NCBI GenBank assembly: GCA_907163375.1
Contig: CAJQUW010008028.1
Span: forward strand, 186,001-250,000
DNA from: Prostheceraeus crozeri
Lineage: Eukaryota > Platyhelminthes > Polycladida > Euryleptidae
Reading direction: 5' to 3'
Length of the DNA: 64,000 nt
The notes beneath the pieces were generated by a model. It searched no databases, was not told the DNA's origin, and was given only the letters and a program-made list of their open reading frames with translations. The position numbers were made by a program, and so were the translations under genes. Shown here piece after piece: positions 1 to 13,679 of this stretch. Positions within the stretch are counted from its first letter, which is position 1. The number at the start of each line of letters is the position of its first letter.

Positions 1-49
1 TGATCAATTCACGAAGCTCGTCCATTTTATTGGAAATGGACCTCGCATT
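1..49 (-). pseudogene. LINE A ORF2, first codons of the endonuclease
   Basis: The minus strand from 49 reads NARSISNKMDELRELI, the classic opening of the apurinic-like endonuclease of CR1-group ORF2 proteins. A stop codon directly precedes it in this copy. The remainder lies outside the window. Confidence 0.7.
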
Positions 50-87
50 TTAAAGCAAAACGGAAGGTAAGTGTCTAGAGGGTAAAA

Positions 88-814
88 CTAATCCTGAAAA
101 TCCTTCAGGCGATTACGCAGACAAACTTTTCCTTTATATATAACGACATCTTCGCCTAAATTTCTTCTGTCAATCAGTTCCGCACGAAGTTCACGCCACT
201 CAATCTGCTGCCTTTTGGTTTTGTCAGAAGTGATATAGACACGCTTGAATCGCTCGCTATTTCTTAAAAACTTAGCCTTTCGAGTAACCATTTCTTTGTC
301 CTTAACAGTCCAGGGCAAAACTTTCAGTGGCCTCGCCTTTCCAGCTGCAATTTTGCCCAAACGGTAGACATCATCAGATTCAACATTATCATGACCAAAA
401 GTTTTGAAAATTTCATGAACTGTCCTTTTATCTCTTCCTTTGCGTATCAAGGGAACCACTTTCATGCTCGGGAACCCCAAAAACAACCAAGCTATTTTTC
501 CTGGCATCTCTATCAGCTACTTCATCAAGAATCTGAAACTTGAGACTGCTCATCGATTGAATACATGATTTAGTGCCATTTATTTCATATTGCTGTTTTT
601 GTTGGATAGTATGAAAATTCGCAAGTGAAAGCTCAGCATTATCAATGCGAGCCTCTATGGAATCTATTCGACATTCAATACGACGCATTTCATCTTTCAC
701 TGGCTTCAATAGGTCAGCTTTTAGACAATTAACAATCTCGTAAATGTCTTTCAGTGTAGCCAGCTTTTCTTCATTCGTGCTGGTGGAGTTCGACCTCATC
801 TTTGGAGGAGACAT
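88..814 (-). pseudogene. LINE A ORF1 protein (coiled coil, RRM, C-terminal domain), frameshifted
   Basis: The likely start is the ATG at 814 (MSPPKMRSNS); the open frame continues upstream to 1231 but that part is hydrophobic and unlike ORF1. A heptad-rich region (KPVKDEMRRIECRIDSIEAR) is followed by the RRM start DRDARKNSLVVFGVPE. The frame then shifts near 480-510, and the rest (SDDVYRLGKI, RPLKVLPWTVKD, YITSDKTKRQQ, LGEDVVIYKGKV) continues in a second frame to a stop at 88. The block with R-P-L, then D-x-T-x-x-Q, then GEDVVI is characteristic of ORF1p nucleic-acid chaperones of CR1-type LINEs. These proteins coat element RNA to form the ribonucleoprotein. LINE B ORF1 at 3686-4380 has the same C-terminal pattern. 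Confidence 0.75.
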
Positions 815-1260
815 TGTAAATGCTTCGAACGACGTAGCAATCACGTGACCAGAAAAATCGATAATTCGGAATTTCTGTGCGAGGGAGGGTGTTCGGGCTG
901 TTACTGATAACAGCTGATTGTTTGTAAACACCGACAATACCGGCAGTTCAACACGCAAGCACGCAGAGATAACATACTGACACTGATGATGATCGATGAC
1001 GTAAGATGACCAATAAGTATAACGACTCCATCCGATGAATATCACGACAAAGAAAACCAAGAATAACGTGTAATCCCGATCCACTCCCAGGAAACGCAAA
1101 ACCATCAAAAAGACGTTGAAATCAGATAGAAGACCACACCAGCAGATTCCAGATGAATCCAAACTCAACCAAGATACAATCGAAATGACCCAGAACACAA
1201 ATGCATGAAATACCAGAAGCAAGAGCGACACAGCGCACGTCGTTACAGTGCCCGTTTTAG

Positions 1261-1723
1261 TTGAATAATGTTTCAGCTTCTGAAATGATCACTGTAAATG
1301 TTGGTTGCTTCCTTTGTTTTTCATTTTCCTCTCGACCACCAAAAATGCACTATTGATCATATCAGACAATTTTCAAAGAGCAACACCGTGTAAAGTCAAT
1401 ACAACTGACATGATGAGTGAGATCTGATCTCTGCATCTCCTTTTGAAATCTATTGTAATCTTTCGTAAAGATACAAAAATACCGGTATGTCATTAATGAG
1501 TGCAGTCACATTACTTGAAGAGTACTTTTTTGCTAAACAGACCATTTTTTCTTAGAATCTTTCCGTTCTCGAAAATTTTCTCTATGGAAGCATGAATGAT
1601 AACTTGCAAGACTCACGTGTGATCACGGACTGACGTTTATTTACCGAGTCATATTTCAAAATGTCTTTTATCTCGAAATCGATCAATGTAATTAAATAAT
1701 GTGGATATAAAAGTGTGGCTACC
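1261..1723. other. Unassigned AT-rich spacer
   Basis: No open frame, RNA gene or clear repeat seen between LINE A and the Tc1 element. Confidence 0.4.
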
Positions 1724-1725
1724 TA

Positions 1726-3381
1726 CAGTCCGTTTCATAAAAAGTGGATCATCCTAAAATTTGACTAAATAAAACATAAGTATGATACAGAAAGCATTTT
1801 TCATGTTATTTCATGTCCCTAATATATTTAAATGTCCTTATATTTTCTGATAAGCTATGATACAGTAACGGTTCTTAAGAAGCTAATATTTTGTGGCCCT
1901 ACCTTTATTGTCAATGACATTACCAATTCGTCTCGGCATTGATTCGATGATATCGCTGATTTTTGACTGATCTAACTTTCTTCACTCTCTTTTTAACAAT
2001 GACGAAAGTTGTGATACGCCATCTGTAGGTAGCAGTGAACGACGAACGTTACGTTTTAGAATACTCCATACATTTTCTATGGGATTCAGATCAGGAGAAC
2101 GAGCTGGCCAAGATAATGTCCTAAGCCCTAACTGAGACTTGCATAAGTTGACTCTACTACTCCTGTGACACGTAGCATTATCATCCATAAATAACCAAGT
2201 CGATGGATCACCAAGTTGATCTGTCATTTGGCCAATGTTCATTCGTAAAACATTCACACAGCGTTCAGAATTCATGGTTCCTTGCTGTATGTGAAGTTCA
2301 GAGCGGCCATTGGTCCAAATGCCAGCCCAAATCAGTAGAGTCGCACCACCTTGTACCCGGGGACGATGTAAATGTCTCGGAATTTCCTGATCAGATTTTA
2401 TCCATAATCTCAATCGACCATCACTATCCTTCAGACGGACTGATGCCTCATCAGACCAGACAACCCGATCCCATTGATTTCGCCAGTAACAAAGACTCAT
2501 TGCCCATCTGAGACGTCTTTTTGTATGCTGATCTGATAATTCGATCTGAGAGGGCCTCTTACAGCTCTTGAAATTTGACTCAATAAGTCTTCTACGAATA
2601 GTGGACTTAGAAATAGACGAGTCTAGTGCAGCCATCTCAGTTAACGAGAGACTTGGATCAACTTTAACAAATCTCAAAATTAGGCGGTCTCTACGTTTGG
2701 ATGTTTTGCGTGGACGGCCAGAGCCCTCTTTACGACAGAGTCGAAAATCATCATTATGCCATCGATGCACATTTGTGTAGGGGACATTTAGTCGCTTGCT
2801 TGTAGCTCGCAAAGAAAACCCTAGTTTTAGCAAGGCTGACACTTTGCCTTTTGTGAATGCGATCTCCTTATTGTTCACTTGTGCTTTGTATTGTTTTCAA
2901 CCGGTAAGAGATAGATTTCTAGCTGAAAGCAATCAGGAGTGCTGCCAACACCACCGCAACGAAGTCAGGAAGCTATGGAACATGAAGTCCGGTTAATCAC
3001 ATGTAGCAGTTACATTATTGTTGATGAATAATGGTGCTATACTGGCTCTGATTGACCGATTTTCTTTATTTTTGTTTTGCTTGATAGCTTTTGGCTTGTA
3101 GAACAACATATTACATGACAAAGGAAACAAATGTAATTTTATAAGAGTGAGGTATGATTTTGTGTAACATTGCTAAATGAAGATCAAATTATCTACTACT
3201 TTTTTATCTATAACAGGAAAACAACTCAATATTCATGCTTGAAATTTCCAACAATGATATTAGTAAGCACAACTGACATATCTTCCAAATTTCAGAGAAA
3301 TTCGTTCAAGTTTGGCGGAGTTAGACAAAGTTGAAGTTAAGGCGATGTTTAAGGGTGATCCATTTTTTATGAAACAATTTG
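1726..3381 (-). mobile_element. Tc1-like transposon, copy A
   Basis: This is a 1656-bp element flanked by TA (1724-1725 and 3382-3383). The ends are inverted: the left begins CAGTCCGTTTCATAAAAAGT and the reverse complement of the right begins CAAATTGTTTCATAAAAAAT, so about 30 bp pair imperfectly. It is the same family as the copies at 25209-26685 and 44171-45826, and the length matches copy C exactly. The transposase is on the minus strand. Confidence 0.92.
1883..2878 (-). pseudogene. Tc1-like DD34E transposase, copy A (nonsense mutation)
   Basis: A cut-and-paste transposase that binds the element ends and inserts at TA. From the N-terminus: HTH region (KVSALLKLGFSLRATSKRLN), the GRPRK AT-hook-like motif, a second HTH, then the catalytic core with VVWSDEASVRL, LFMDDNATCH and SPDLNPIENVW. 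There are 34 residues between the last Asp and Glu. Residue 299, a Trp in copy C, is a TGA here at 1982-1984, so the product stops about 33 residues early. The rest of the frame continues to 1883. The N-terminus (MNNKEIAF) matches copy C except for a few substitutions. Confidence 0.9.
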
Positions 3382-3685
3382 TAGTTTTCAATTTCTCACA
3401 GGTCAACGTGACCACCTTGAGGGGGCAAGGCAACCATTTGGTTACCTAGTAAGTATGTAGGAAAATACTCTGCTGTCACTTGTAAATTTGGCTTATATTT
3501 CTTGAATCGTGACGTCTCACATCACCTTATCTGCGAATATCAGCGACATAGCGACAAACCGTAGTTTGTGTTCAATAGCCCAGTAGTTGGCAAAGAACGA
3601 ATTGTTGGTGCGTAGAACGAATTTTCCGGTTTCGATTCTTAAATGGAAAACTTTTTCCTGTTTCCATTGTTTGACTGCGTGAAAG

Positions 3686-4380
3686 ATGCCAATAAATGAT
3701 CAACCTACGCGGAGGTCCTCCAGAAACCCGCGTTCCAATTCTTCTCATGACTTAACTCATGCAGACATCAAATGCTTATTGGAAGAACAGAAAAACGACA
3801 TAATACGATCACTTTCAATTAAAGTTGACAATTTGAGCAGTACCGTGACAACTCTGATGAATAAGATTATAAGAGAATTAGAGACAAAAAAATTTGGTAA
3901 TGAACGACAGTCATGAACAACAACAAAACGCTATAGAAAGCCTTAAGGAAGTTATCAACTCCGCTGCTCACGCTTTGGAGTTAATCCGTGAGTGCCGGGA
4001 AAGGACACATCACGCTTGCAACATAATAATATCAGGCCTATCAGAGAAAACGTCTGGTACACTCGACGAGAGGAAAAACTACGGTTGCGAACAATTGGGA
4101 CATCTTGTTGACTTTCTTGAAGTGTCATGCATTGATTATTCCCAATGTATCCGCCTTGGAAAGCCGAGGAAAGATGGCCATCGACTTTTGCGAATGTAAT
4201 TTTGAGAGTAAAACTTACCGACGAAAAATCTATTTGAGTCCTGATAGAACACCGATGGAGCAGCATCGTTTTCCGTTGTTACGGAAAGAGTTGAAGACCA
4301 GAAGAGAAAATGGCGAAGATGTTGTCATTTCTAAAGGTCAAATTGTCAAGAAAAACGAATATCGCAAGAATTTTCACTAG
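3686..4380 (+). pseudogene. LINE B ORF1 protein, frameshifted
   Basis: It starts MPINDQPTRRSSRNP with a basic, Ser-rich head and a coiled-coil stretch (EEQKNDIIRSLSIKVDNL). The frame then shifts near 3895. The RRM-like part (HHACNIIISGLSEKTSG, CIRLGKPRKDG) ends in another break near 4190. The C-terminal domain (YLSPDRTPMEQHR, RRENGEDVVISKGQIV) follows in the third segment and stops at 4378-4380. The domain order equals LINE A ORF1, but the sequence is clearly divergent, so LINE A and B are separate families. Normally the protein is an RNA-binding chaperone of the retrotransposition particle. Confidence 0.78.
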
Positions 4381-4419
4381 ACTACTTTTATTCAAGTTCA
4401 TTTGTTCCTACAAACCATG

Positions 4420-5990
4420 TTTATAATCAATATCCCATAATTTCCCTGACCAACATGCAATCACTTTTACCAAAGATTGATGAACTTACCGCGATTGCTA
4501 AGCTAAAAAACTCCGACATCCTTTGTGTAATGGAGTCGTGGCTACATTCGGATAGAAACGATTTCCTTGTAGCGATCGATGGTTACCAAATAATCAGACA
4601 TGATCGTATCAGGGATGCGGAGTCGGAGTCCCGGAGTCCTATCATTTTTGCTGGAGTCGGAGTCCTATCAAATGATAGGACTCCGAACTCCGGCCAGTAA
4701 CTAGACCAGAAATATAATACAAACAAATTGTCACTCTCTTGATGTTAAATTTCTCCGTCAAACAAAAGTAGAGACAGCAGTGCATGCAAAGCTTGTAATA
4801 GTTGAGGGAATGAACTGTGATTGTAAAAAAAGGATTGTCTTTTCACTCGGTGATTTGGTAGAGAAGACAAGCGTTCCTAGCCTCGATCACACATACGCGC
4901 CAAAGGTCACATCAGAGACCTTTGAAAATGAAATACTAGTTTGTTTGAGAACATTACCTCTTTACCTCATGTTAGGCTAATCGTGAATGTGATGGTTCCT
5001 CTAAAGCGCATATTAAAATCGAAAGTGTACTCATATTTTTTGGAGAAATATGTGGGATTTTCCTGCCTGGTAGAAACTGGAGGAAAACCGTGTGAAGCAC
5101 ACATCAGCAAGGTGGGAGGAGCCGAGTCGCAAGCATCCAACTGAAAGCGACATTTGATCGAATCATCGATAATGATTGATAATTGATGCAGCAATGATCG
5201 CTAAAAATAGGTTAAGCTAAGACTATAATGATCTATGATGTATGTTACCGATCTATTTTTCAAAAAAAATTAGGCTTTTTATACTTGCCACCCGGAGTCG
5301 GAGCCGGAGTCCTATCAAAAGCCGGAGTTCTATCAACCCCCGGAGTCGGAGCTCTATAAAAATGATAGGACTCCGCATCCCTGGATCGTATACACCGACG
5401 AGGAGGAGGTGCATGTATTTACGTGTGTAATAGAATTGGTGTTTACAGACTCGATGTCACTGTTTCCTCATCCCAAACATCTCTAACATTTTGATGGAGA
5501 TACTTGAGTTTCGTATGTTTTTGCTTTGCTTGTACGTTCCACCATCATGTCTCGCTACAGAACTCCTAGAAGTGCATCTATCAGTCTGCAACGTTTTCAA
5601 TACTTTTTCATGCAAAAAGCCAAATTATGATTTTATCATCTTGGGTGAGTTCAACCATTTTGATTGTACGAAACTCTGTTCTGAGTTGGATATCATTGAC
5701 CTTGTTGTCCATCCCACACGCAAACAAAATATTCTCGAGCACTTCACGATAAAAAAATTAAGCCTGTTCAACATGCAAGAGTCAGCAAATTTTGATGCAC
5801 CAATTGAACAATCAGATCATGCATTTTTTGACAATTTATCCCAAAGTGCTGAACAATAATTGTGATTCTGGCACTTCCATCTACGTTCACGATGTCATGG
5901 TATATGATCTTCGCTTGAGCAATACCAACACTCTGAAGTATACCATGCAAGAATATAACTGGTCAAATATATTTACCGAGACTGATGTGA
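4420..5990 (+). pseudogene. LINE B ORF2, endonuclease domain, split by a hAT insertion
   Basis: The first part reads SLTNMQSLLPKIDELTAI and CVMESWLHSD, ending IIRHDR at the hAT insertion. After the insertion come HRRGGGACIYVCNRI, CLYVPPSC, DFIILGEFNHFD (normally GDFN), LVVHPTRKQN and IEQSDHAFF (the SDH box), then the linker YDLRLSNTN and YNWSNIFTETDV. This is the APE-type endonuclease that nicks target DNA. Several stops and frame changes are present, and the Gly-Asp of GDFN is GE here. The frame is lost at about 5990, where foreign sequence begins. Confidence 0.8.
4610..5383. mobile_element. Non-autonomous hAT element nested in LINE B
   Basis: The 774-bp element has inverted ends CAGGGATGCGGAGTC...GACTCCGCATCCCTG. 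It is flanked by a perfect 8-bp duplication GATCGTAT (4602-4609 and 5384-5391), as expected for hAT. The subterminal regions carry several copies of GGAGTCCTATCA in both orientations, probably transposase-binding sites. Small open frames inside (4780-4980, 4941-5144) match nothing I recognise; there is no hAT transposase. Removing the insertion restores the LINE frame across the site. Confidence 0.93.
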
Positions 5991-6470
5991 GGAATATAGA
6001 TGCTTCTTGATTGACTAGAACCCTTCATTTACTTCACCTGTTACACTCTTTTGATTATGTCGTGATTTAAAGAATTTATAAATATTTTATACTTTTTATA
6101 AGTCTCATTATCATGTTTATAGTTCTGCAATTAATTATTTAATCAGATCAATGTCTTTTGCAATCGGTACCATGTAACCCGGTTCTATCTGTTTCATGAC
6201 CGTGATCGGCGGTAGTTCCGATCCCGTATCTTTTTATTTTTAGTTTTAGTTTTAGAAACAATGCCGTATAATCGCATAAGTATGATTTCTCAAAGACACA
6301 GCCCAGTGCTACAAATATCTATTTCTGCATCTTCACCTTTTCAAATTTTGAGCTCATGTTGTTGAATAGTTTCTTTTTATATTATGTGCCCTGATGATAA
6401 CGACGCTTAGTCGTTGAAATATATTGGCGTAAAATATATATTATAATATAACAACAGCATTACTTCAATT
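5990..6470 (+). mobile_element. Foreign block in LINE B with a hammerhead-like core, possibly a PLE terminus
   Basis: The LINE B frame stops being recognisable at about 5990 and resumes near 8305. This first part has no coding sequence but contains CTGATGA (6391-6397), a 6-bp stem with a 5-nt loop (AACGAC/GTCGTT), and GAAA (6416-6419). That is the catalytic-core pattern of hammerhead ribozymes, which PLEs carry in their terminal repeats. Stem I, stem III and a cleavage site were not proven. Confidence 0.35.
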
Positions 6471-6629
6471 TCCCACCTTGAAAAAAAGTTTAGTTTCAGT
6501 TCTTCTTTACTACATATCGTTAACTTTTCTGATATTTACATGCATTATGTTTTATTTTACTTTGCTAAATTTGCTACGTTCATTCAAAACTTGCAAGATT
6601 CCTATTTTTATCAATAAACACATGCTACA

Positions 6630-6990
6630 AGTACAACTAAATTAAGGGACATTGATAGTAAGAAAAAGCTTTTGATGAAGTCGAAATTATTGGAAAATTC
6701 AGAGTTTCATTCAGTGTTTCTGAAGAATGATCTTACTCCAATTCAGCAAACAACGGATTGGAATTTAAGACAGGAGCTTCACACGAGACGTGGTAACGGA
6801 GAAGACGCCGTCATTTTTCGAGGTCAAGCAAAACCTAGAGCTGTAGTAAACTCCCATTTTCACCAATGATTTTACCGTCATCTGCTTGTTGTCTCCCGAA
6901 ATTTGTCTCCACTATCGTCAATCGCGCTTTCCGGTCAATCTAACATCTCAGCTTTTCTTGCCCACTTAAAAACAATCAATTTCAAACATA
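6630..6990 (+). pseudogene. LINE C fragment, ORF1 C-terminal domain
   Basis: The open frame ending at 6869 reads KSKLLENSEFHSVFLKNDLT and RRGNGEDAVIFRGQ. This is the same C-terminal domain seen in LINE A and LINE B ORF1 proteins. It is a third, separate copy inserted in or next to the block that splits LINE B. The sequence to 6990 may hold the start of its ORF2 but no conserved motif is clear. Confidence 0.6.
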
Positions 6991-8301
6991 CAGGGTGTCC
7001 CAAATGCTTTTTCTTTTTTCAAATTTCGCCTTGTTCTATTGAAATATCTATGATTTCGCGCTAGTTTTAAAATATAGATTTCATAGCTATATCATTTGCA
7101 AGCGAAAACTGATTTGTATTATTGATTGTCTCTTGTTCGAACATAGCTATCTCACATTCTGACATATATCTGAGCATTGCTAATCTTGGCCATTTCTACT
7201 ACGTACGTATGTCTGCCTCACGCATGAACATTATTGAGAGCGTCGAGCTATTCACCGTTGAAGAAAAAGCTTATGCAGTTGCGTGGTCGCTGTCACATAA
7301 TAACCGAGAAGAGAGCCGGCGCATGTTTAAACTAAAATACGGCAAAGAACCTCCATCTGCGAATCACATAAAATTCTGGAGCAAGAAGTTGTTAGAAACT
7401 GGTAGCCTCGTTCAACGCCGCTCATCATCAGGTAAACTGTGCACTTCATCAAGTGAAGAAAATAAAGAAAACGTCGTCCAATATTTTCGGGAAACCCAAC
7501 TACATCCATTCGCTCCGTTGCATCGTCAATGAATATCTCGAAAAGTTCTGTTGAAAGAATCCTTCAACAAGAAACTTCCATCCTTTCAAACCAAACTGTT
7601 GTCAATTTTTATACGATGGCGACGAGGACAGACGACATGAATTTTGTGAAACAATGTTGGAGTTCTGTGACAATGTTCCATCTTTTCTGAGGAAGCTGGT
7701 GTTCTCTGACGAGTGTCACTTCGAGCTACATGGTGCTGTTAATAAGCACAACATTCACTTTTGGGATCAACAGAATCCCCACGAAATCATCCGAACGCCC
7801 GTGAAAACACAATCATTGATTGTTTGGATGGCAATTAGTTATCACGGAGTCGTGACATTCGATATCTCACCACAAACAATGACATCTCAAAGGTATTGCT
7901 CTATTCTCAGCGAAAAAGTAATCCCATACATGAGCAGTAGTAATCGAAAAACGTGGTACTACCAACAGGATGGAGCTCCTCCTCATTTCAGCTTTGAAGC
8001 ACGTCGAATTCTCAATAACTTCCTACCAGGTAGATGGATTGGTCGAAGAGGAGCTATTGAATGGCCACCAAGGAGCCCTGATCACACTCCTGCAGATTTT
8101 TGGTTATGGTCTTACTTGAAAAGCAAAGTTTTCGTCCCATCAGGAAGAACTTTCCGCAGTTTGGATGAAATGAGAGAAAAAATTGAAGAGGAAATCCCCC
8201 TTATTCCTTTGTCAATGTTCAGAGACAGTTTGAGAGATTTTCGTAAACGTGTCGACAAATGCATCGACAAATCTGGTGCCCATTTTGAACACAGTAATTG
8301 A
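6991..8301 (+). mobile_element. Mariner-type element (DD41D), right end missing
   Basis: The left end CAGGGTGTCCCAAATGC after a TA (6989-6990) is a typical mariner terminus. No matching right terminus is visible. After the transposase stop the sequence soon returns to LINE B (PRTTMVMSSRDKPFITP), so the right end is probably deleted or eroded. Confidence 0.75.
7209..8301 (+). pseudogene. Mariner transposase, DD41D type, frameshifted
   Basis: Proposed start ATG 7209 (MSASRMNIIESVEL). The N-terminal HTH (FTVEEKAYAVAWSLSHNNRE, RMFKLKYGKEPPSANHIKFW) runs to about 7530, where the frame is lost. The catalytic half is open from 7654 to 8301: FSDECHFEL (first Asp), YYQQDGAPPHFS (second Asp) and WPPRSPDHTPADFWLW (third Asp). 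There are 41 residues between the second and third Asp, which is the spacing of the DD41D (rosa-like) group rather than classic DD34D mariner. It normally cuts and joins the element ends at TA. Confidence 0.85.
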
Positions 8302-8304
8302 ATT

Positions 8305-11010
<2,706 letters not shown>

Positions 11011-11190
11011 TTATTGATTAAGCAACTTGTGCAGGCTGCAATTCTAACCTTTCTATCGTCTACCGCACCTTTGTGACATTATGTGCATTGTACGAGTATA
11101 CTACGGTTAGTTCTTTCATAAGCTTGCCTTATAACTTGTACTTTTACGATTTTCAATCTAAATCGAAAATAAATATTTACTTTACTTTAC

Positions 11191-11600
11191 ATATTTTAGA
11201 AGTATATCAACAAATATTGTCCATACAGATGGATGCTGACAGCGTCCGAAATATACTGGACTAATTGAATTACAATATTTTATACTTGGTGCATTGACAA
11301 GCTAAAAATGAATTAATTATTGTCAGTTAATTAATTGGTGATTAATGGACATAAAAATCATTAAGTGTTTGCAGATGCAGATGGCCAAACGTGAAGCATG
11401 CAAAAATGTAATGCCTATCTGTGCGACATCCTTTCATGATTGCTTTCTATGTTCATAGAATGCATTTTCCCTTTACTAATTATTCTGATTGAAGCGTTCA
11501 AAAAGATAAACTGGCATGTATGGGTGTCGGTGTATAGACCTACAATTTAGGGTTTCAACACACCTTGGAGATCGTAGTTGTCATTGAAAATAGAAGCTCT
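11191..11600. other. Unassigned AT-rich sequence
   Basis: Nothing recognisable between the LINE B tail and the inverted duplication. Confidence 0.4.
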
Positions 11601-11607
11601 CGGAAGA

Positions 11608-12010
11608 GTCTCGGAGGAGTCAAACCTGATCCTCCTGATAATCTTGATTTGATCGATTTGACGAAAAAACTAGAAGTATTCACATTAGAGGTCGAACGTG
11701 CGCCGTGCATTGTCGAAGACGTGAAACTAAATGAACTGATACGATCTAGTAAGGCTATAAACCAAGCGATGACTAGAGCACGCACGTGATGTAGTGATTC
11801 TATGATCATATTTTAGTAAAAGCCAAGAAATTTGCGACCGGTTTATACATATAGCTTTACTGGACCGAATCACTTTATTTAGTTTCACGTCTTCGACACC
11901 GCACGGCGCACGTTTGACCGCTAATGTGAGTGCTTTCAGATATTTCGTCATATCGATCAAATTAAAATTATCAGGAGGGTGATGCATCATTTTTGTTCCT
12001 CCGAGACTCA
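11608..12010. repeat. Head-to-head inverted duplication of an unknown coding fragment
   Basis: Arms are about 11608-11759 (plus) and 11850-12010 (minus), roughly 80% alike. Both arms stay open. The plus arm encodes PPDNLDLIDLTKKLEVF...RAPCIVEDVKLNELIRSSKAI, the minus arm PPDNFNLIDMTKYLKAL...RAPCGVEDVKLNKVIRSSKAI, about 31 of 43 residues identical. The differences are mostly conservative, which suggests the peptide was under selection in the ancestor. I do not recognise the family; it could be an exon pair of a host gene or a piece of an unknown element. Confidence 0.55.
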
Positions 12011-13100
12011 GTCAATTTCTATATATTATGACAACTTTCTTTTAACACAAAATAAAAAATTTACAACCGTAGGACCATTTAATAAGGAAAAGCAAAGCCA
12101 TAAAATTATATAAATTCCCTATAGAATTTGATGCTATGATATTACATGTTAGCTGCATGCAAAGGCTAGCTAGTCTAATGGATTAAGTCAACATAGTCGT
12201 TCCGGTAGTTTCGAAAAATATGCAACTTGAAAATCTTATATCAAATAAAAGAAGAATCGAACGCATGGACAAAAGCTGACATCGTAGGCGAAGTAAATTA
12301 CGTGTACTTTGTACCTTTAAGCAGACATGAAAGCATTCCATGCAATAAATGATAACGGATTTGCTTACAGATAGTGTCATATCGAACAAGCGTCGACAAT
12401 TAAAAAGGTGACTTTGAAATCAACTTGGGCAGACTTGGATGTTTCAGTCCCACTTGCGCAGTATTATATACGCAAAAACAGCTAGTCAGCTAACAATTTT
12501 CTTAGTATTTTTTGGGAGGTTGGGTAGGTAAAGCACCTTTTTTCAATTATATCCATGATTTTGCAAGCTGTCTTCATATATTATTTGATCTCATTATTTC
12601 TATGTGGGCAACTATGACTAATCCACAATGGCGGCACAACATCTGTGGCAATGTGATAGTTTTAGAACTTGAATTTTGTACTATTTAATGATAATTCTTG
12701 TCGCAGATCATGATTATGGCTTAAGTCGAAATGTTATTTTCACTAAAATGTTCTTCGTCGATAAAAGAAAATCGCAAAAAGTTCGTCGACAAACATATGC
12801 GTCAAACAACTTTTTAAAACGCAAGCGTCTGAGAAAAGATAGATCAGCAAGATAATTGCAGTATGCTCAGTTGCTCACAGTCGGAATCCTCCAATGCGGT
12901 CTTCAGTAAACGAACGTCATTAAATATCAGCTTTCAAAAAATCCCAACTCGATGCTAGCTGATGCTAAATCGATGATGCGATGATAGTTGATATCCACTT
13001 GTGCCATCATCGTACGTTTCATGAAACTTTTCGAGTCAGCGAGACCTCATTTAAATAAAGGAAGAGTGCCTCTCAAACGGCAATTGGAGACGTAAATGGA
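12011..13100. other. Unassigned AT-rich sequence
   Basis: Short open frames only (for example 12183-12389 minus), with no motif. No repeat structure seen. Confidence 0.4.
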
Positions 13101-13330
13101 TTCAGATTGTAGTTGAACGAAAATGAAATGATACAATTGAAAAATGGCCAATGATGATAATGTGCTTTAATTTGATATTTCCAATATTTCGCTTTCTCAA
13201 GCCGCGTCCGGGGAAAGAAGGGAGGCAAGATTTACAAACTAGAAAGTTGAAATTTAAGCATGTTGATGAACTGTTCATTTCATATGAGATCAATCAATGA
13301 TATGCAGCAGACATGGCCAGAGAGTAAAGT

Positions 13331-13678
13331 TCATAGAAAGTTATGTAAACAAAAATTCCTCATGTTGTTTGACGCATGCTTGGAGTTGATCCTAAAACAC
13401 ACTTTTCTGATAATGATGCCTTCTTTGAGTCTGACATTTGTTGTGTCATGCTCAAGTATTATGATTTCTGTGTTAGTGTTGCGTACATTACATTGTTTCA
13501 TATGTTGGAAAATTGACGACGATTTTGTTTTGACGTGTTCCTCTTTTATGATGTGCGAGGCTCTGATTGTGCTGCCGATGTAGAAGTTGAGGCATTTTAG
13601 GCAGGTGATCTTTAAGATGACATTCGTCTTAAAGCAAAAGTCGCCGTCGTTCATATGGCAATCTGCTAGCCTGCACAT
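13331..13678 (-). pseudogene. Penelope-like element remnant, GIY-YIG endonuclease domain
   Basis: The minus strand reads KTNVILKITCLKCLNFYIGS, then TIRASHI, SSSIFQHMKQC and RLKEGIIIRKVCF. The order Cys-x-x-Cys, YIGST, a basic helix and a conserved Glu (LKEGIIIRK) is that of the GIY-YIG nuclease at the C-terminus of Penelope-like reverse transcriptases. It normally nicks DNA for target-primed reverse transcription. No RT domain is seen upstream, so this is an isolated 3' fragment. Sequence down to about 13100 on the same strand may be its 3' part; it contains a GGCTTGAGAAAGCGAAATAT stretch like PLE ends. Confidence 0.72.
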
Positions 13679-13679
13679 A

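Larger units (their letters stand above)
1..1260 (-). mobile_element. LINE A, 5' part of a CR1-like non-LTR retrotransposon
   Basis: Reading the minus strand, the order is presumed 5' UTR (about 1260-815), ORF1 (814-88), then the first codons of ORF2 (49-1), which run out of the window on the left. This two-ORF layout with a coiled-coil/RRM ORF1 is typical of the CR1/L2/Jockey group. The 5' limit is a guess: similarity cannot be judged beyond the ORF1 start. The element is decayed, with ORF1 in two frames and a stop just before the conserved start of ORF2. Confidence 0.75.

Noticed and set aside
2203-2511. Plus-strand 102-codon frame repeated at three places (also minus 25897-26205 and 45041-45349)
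   Set aside because: It is the antisense shadow of the Tc1 transposase and recurs only because the transposon does.
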